Assembly (NCBI GenBank): GCA_027438535.1 | Contig: DAIAMA010000009.1 | Location: 1 to 14,822 of the forward strand | Origin: a bacterium | GTDB taxonomy: Bacteria; Pseudomonadota; Gammaproteobacteria; Burkholderiales; Thiobacteraceae | DNA: 14,822 nucleotides | Direction of reading: 5' to 3' | Shown: positions 14,044-14,822 of the stretch, one piece after another | How the letters are laid out: each line of letters starts with the position of its first letter | Numbering within the stretch: the first letter of the stretch is position 1 | Translations under genes and position numbers: made by a program | Notes under the pieces: generated by a model | Told to the model about the DNA's origin: nothing | The model's database searches: none | Seen by the model: the letters and a program-made list of their open reading frames with translations, nothing else

Positions 14044-14822
14044 CTTTCCGCTTCTTCGCTCGGCGCCTCGATGCTTAAAATCCCCGCGTTGTAATCGTAG
14101 GCGAAAAGTTCGGCATAGCGACCCCAATCGATAATGATCGAGAGTACGCGTTCGGCTTCTTCTTCATTCAAGTAATCTTCCAATTCTCTTAAAAACCGCT
14201 GCTCGGGCGCACGTTGCGAGGGACGCTCGTCCAGGACGCGGCGGATATGCGCGGCGAGCGGCACGCGTTTCAACAGATGCTCGCCGAAGATTTCCTTGCG
14301 CCGCAGAATATCGGCTTCGACAAAAGCACGGCCGTGGCGCGTGAGCGTGATCGTGCGGCCGGTCACGTGCGCGAAATCGAGCAGCTCCAGCACATCGACG
14401 ATAGGGAATAGATCGTCGATCTCAAAGTGCAGTGCTTCGGCAAGTTCCGGCAACTCGGCGCTGCCGCCTTCTTCGATCTGTTCGATCTGATCCAGCACCC
14501 CTTCCATTTGCGCCACGAATACGCTCGGCAATCGATGGCCGATGCCGATCGCTTCGAGCTTGGCCACCGCGCCGACCACGGCCGTGGTCATGGCGGTATA
14601 GACGCGCTCCACCATCTGCCGGAACACCACTGCATCGCGATCGCGCGGATGTTTCATGGTCACCGGCAACTCGGCTTTGACCCGGCCAGGGTTGGCGTCG
14701 AGCAACACGATGCGGTCGGCCATCAACAGCGCCTCCTCGATGTTATGCGACACCATCAGAATCGCCTGCGTCGGAATTTGCCGCTCCAGCCACAGATCGA
14801 GCAGATCGCCGCGCAAAGTCTC
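14040..14822 (-). CDS. NitT/TauT-type ABC transporter ATP-binding protein, 5' part missing
   Basis: Only the C-terminal 260 residues are visible, since the frame (beginning ETLRGDLLDLW) continues past the right edge. A TTG at 14816 is internal, not a start. The first part holds the end of an ABC nucleotide-binding domain, with the H-loop SHNIEEALLMADRIVLLDANPGRV; Walker A, signature and Walker B lie outside. After it comes a long C-terminal extension of the AAA-associated type found on some nitrate/sulfonate/taurine-class ABC ATPases, with LPELAEALHFEIDDLFPIVDVLELLDF and the ending ILSIEAPSEEAES. The substrate cannot be judged without the permease and binding protein, which should lie to the right. 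The TAA overlaps the GNAT stop codon. Confidence 0.92.
   Translation of the reverse strand, partial: ETLRGDLLDLWLERQIPTQAILMVSHNIEEALLMADRIVLLDANPGRVKAELPVTMKHPRDRDAVVFRQMVERVYTAMTTAVVGAVAKLEAIGIGHRLPSVFVAQMEGVLDQIEQIEEGGSAELPELAEALHFEIDDLFPIVDVLELLDFAHVTGRTITLTRHGRAFVEADILRRKEIFGEHLLKRVPLAAHIRRVLDERPSQRAPEQRFLRELEDYLNEEEAERVLSIIIDWGRYAELFAYDYNAGILSIEAPSEEAES

Noticed and set aside
1..14822. CRISPR array, insertion sequence, prophage, integron or tRNA genes
   Set aside because: No regularly spaced repeats, transposase or integrase motifs, or tRNA-like cloverleaf sequences were seen; the gaps are too short to hold such elements.

Overview
The window looks like a chromosomal segment of a moderately GC-rich betaproteobacterium. 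The main evidence is the gene order: pilB-pilC-pilD followed by coaE-zapD-yacG, close to argJ, a DUF815 ATPase and a MutT/ThiE-type fusion gene. That arrangement is familiar from Nitrosomonadales, Neisseriales and Burkholderiales relatives. No tRNA, rRNA, CRISPR array, insertion sequence or integrase is visible. Coding density is very high and no gap exceeds about 200 bases, so this is mostly core genome rather than an island.

Layout. (1) 3-5505, plus strand: the 3' part of pilB, then pilC, pilD, coaE, zapD, yacG and a periplasmic PCu(A)C-type copper chaperone, all closely spaced. (2) 5502-8949, minus strand: an operon read from right to left, argJ, a DUF815 P-loop ATPase, a Nudix hydrolase fused to a ThiE/TenI-like domain, and a small lipoprotein. 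Junctions are 7 nt, a 4-nt overlap, and 1 nt. The lipoprotein and copper-chaperone genes converge with overlapping stop codons. (3) 8950-9074 separates divergent argJ and rppH (RNA pyrophosphohydrolase). (4) 9640-12250, plus strand: a stress-type cassette of a rubredoxin-less rubrerythrin, a GlpC/HdrD-like iron-sulfur protein with two cysteine-rich domains, and a DUF3501 protein. It is preceded by a near-consensus sigma-70 promoter and a perfect 9-1-9 palindrome. A cyclopropane fatty acid synthase follows directly. (5) 13603-14822: a GNAT acetyltransferase converging on the 3' part of a NitT/TauT-type ABC transporter ATPase that runs off the right edge.

How the parts work together. Block 1 joins type IV pilus assembly (motor ATPase, platform protein, prepilin peptidase) to CoA synthesis and two small cell-cycle/topology proteins. 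Block 2 carries arginine synthesis plus poorly understood passengers. The best candidate for an under-described system is block 4. The rubrerythrin keeps all seven expected diiron ligands but has no electron-accepting rubredoxin domain. The neighbouring iron-sulfur protein is an obvious candidate reductase, and DUF3501 has no assigned function. The palindrome between promoter and ribosome binding site suggests control by a dimeric regulator, possibly Fur/PerR-like. That set is an inferred peroxide- or oxygen-response module, not a demonstrated one.
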